23,892 nt of DNA from JAGTVB01 sp964624765 (GTDB lineage: Bacteria > Pseudomonadota > Gammaproteobacteria > HK1). The DNA lies in assembly GCA_964624765.1 (NCBI GenBank), contig CAZUZO010000040.1, forward strand, positions 1 through 23,892, read 5' to 3'. Under the pieces are notes generated by a model. It made no database searches. It was not told the DNA's origin and worked only from the letters and a program-made list of their open reading frames with translations. The translations under genes were made by a program, and so were the position numbers. Below, in pieces: positions 23,801 to 23,892 of the stretch; within the stretch, counting starts at the first letter, position 1; every line of letters starts with the position of its first letter.

Positions 23801-23892
23801 GTGACAATGCCTACGACTCCTATCGTAAAGTGCTGAGACGGGAACCCGGCAACGAAAAGGCGCTGGCCGGGTTCGAGCGCATCGCCGAGCGC
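20809..23892 (+). CDS. Transmembrane Ser/Thr protein kinase with tandem extracytoplasmic repeats (3' end beyond window)
   Basis: An open frame of 1028 codons runs to the window edge. Residues 14-270 form a PknB-type kinase with every key motif: the glycine loop LGRGGMSTVY, Lys44 in LALKVM, HRDVKPSN (134-141), DFG (154-156), GTPNYMSPEQ and GRSDLYSLGIVFYEMLTG. A Pro-rich juxtamembrane linker follows, then one membrane helix at about 335-358 (WQLSVGLAVLGLLAALAALL). From residue 371 there are seven tandem units of 94-105 residues (the seventh cut), with consensus around EP-GDNAY-SYR-VL and IA--L--LA; they look helical and TPR-like. The start is GTG at 20809, directly after an in-frame TAG; a GTG at 20836 (before SIPGYEILEEL) is an alternative. 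No ribosome-binding site is clear. A sensor role for the repeats is inference. Confidence 0.9.
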   Translation, partial: MDNLGYKILVSIPGYEILEELGRGGMSTVYLATQESLQRRLALKVMAATLSVDPSFKDRFMREGRTLGQLSHPNIVIIYDIGLSANRYFIAMEYVGGGTLGERIAKGLSLAESLRILQAIGRALHYAHRRGFVHRDVKPSNILFRDDDTPVLADFGIARSMDSNTRLTKTGLSVGTPNYMSPEQVSGHKVDGRSDLYSLGIVFYEMLTGNPPYESESAIATSLKHLTEPVPKLPPHLDFLQPVLERMLAKAPDNRFSDVQACLEMLERLAAHHLAAPPDDATELADRTLVYHQTAEQHQEPRSPPPAEPDQPASRPRPGPSRLAWLAAVKGRRGWQLSVGLAVLGLLAALAALLMRPAALPEHIQLWVDERLRMADEQMAQGQLLEPPANNAFDTYQQILAVAPGYKQALTGLQQIAEQFLAKARAQHQAREAEASLALIAQGLQALPEHEGLLSLRDTITQQLEAEQRQREIAELLDKAERQFEAWRLVEPEDDNAWQSYRAVLERDPHDQQALQGLQRISARLERLARTKHSSGDLTGALDDVKKGLKVDPQHAGLRTLKQRLTVALQLEKAEQQLREGRLITPSGENAFETYQTVLSEQPDNESARAGLERIAAQLTDLARRDWEAGRSSEARQRLDTGLRLFKGLPGHDGLQTLAGEIERQQKLTRLLAQAEAQFKEGQLFEPEGKNALTNYQQALALEPENVQALGGLAAIADHQATRAKRLEEAGDLGQALAAIGQGLMADPEHRGLKSLEAAVKQALETQQRLADLLAQAKDQFEAGRFTQPPGHNAYESYREVLGIEPDHDAARRGIQAIPKALEKRARQQQSAGAIQQSLALVEQGLKIEAQHPPLIALRQELLDQITTLERQQRTAALLDRAKAQLQADQLTAPPGDNADASYREVLVLDPGNAQAIAGRQRIAVRLAELAQQQRVAGEFEASLDLIRQGIEIAPKDPTLRALVDDVTQRLKVRGEVTALLDKAEKQLAATRLTEPAGDNAYDSYRKVLRREPGNEKALAGFERIAER
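21919..23892 (+). repeat. Tandem protein repeats of about 102 residues in the kinase gene
   Basis: Units begin at 21919, 22234, 22516, 22819, 23125, 23440 and 23746 (spacing 315, 282, 303, 306, 315 and 306 bases). Each opens with a pattern like LLDKAEKQL, then EP-GDNA, Y-VL, a Pro-Asn or Pro-Asp-His turn, a GL-RIA helix, and ends with a GL--DP-H--L helix pair. The DNA has diverged between units, so the repeat is conserved at protein level rather than recently duplicated. The last unit is cut by the window. Confidence 0.85.

Noticed and set aside
1..23892. CRISPR array or tRNA genes
   Set aside because: The repeats found are dispersed with inverted ends, not regularly spaced direct repeats, and no cloverleaf with a T-loop signature was noticed on reading both strands.

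Overview
The window looks like chromosome from a gammaproteobacterium, possibly of the Chromatiales type. The main pointer is the cluster rpe-gph-trpE, a typical gammaproteobacterial arrangement, here preceded by djlA. glnS, rluE and a YedK-type SRAP gene fit the same picture. The genus cannot be told from this sequence. No rRNA, tRNA or CRISPR array was seen.

Layout. 1-420: the end of one small repeat element, a complete copy of a second, then the glnS promoter region. 421-2130: glnS. 2135-2485: a zinc-type alcohol dehydrogenase gene reduced by a large internal deletion. 2539-3406: two repeat elements flanking a small conserved gene. 3445-8866 (minus strand): a LysR-type regulator, and an RND efflux permease with its membrane-fusion adaptor. 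8973-9137: a small element with a perfect 9-bp target duplication. 9327-9890: remnants of a ba3-type cytochrome oxidase locus and decayed sequence. 9890-10229: a nested pair of repeat elements. 10385-14978: djlA, rpe, gph, trpE, rluE. 14990-17085: a very GC-rich block of broken genes that looks foreign and has replaced the end of an alpha/beta-hydrolase gene. 17248-18779: a lipase-like hydrolase and a divergent SRAP gene. 18806-19161: another nested repeat pair. 19162-20469: a secreted trypsin-like protease. 20809 to the window end: a transmembrane Ser/Thr kinase whose outer part is a tandem array of about 102-residue repeats.

Main biology. Core metabolism and translation genes (glnS, rpe, gph, trpE, rluE) are intact, but the gaps between them are crowded with short elements with inverted ends. 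Four families can be separated here. Family M is 134-141 bp, starts GAGGTTGTG and has a 3-bp TNA target duplication. Family B is about 197 bp with ends GGTCATCGTTTCG. Family D is about 217 bp with ends GAAGCTG. The fourth is a 165-bp element with a 9-bp duplication. Family M has inserted into B and into D, and uninterrupted B and D copies in the same window show the empty sites. Around these elements sit several broken genes (dehydrogenase, oxidase, RND and hydrolase remnants), so this is a chromosome under active rearrangement.

The least ordinary intact gene is the kinase at the right edge. It has all canonical kinase motifs, one membrane helix and at least seven extracytoplasmic repeats, and it continues beyond the window.
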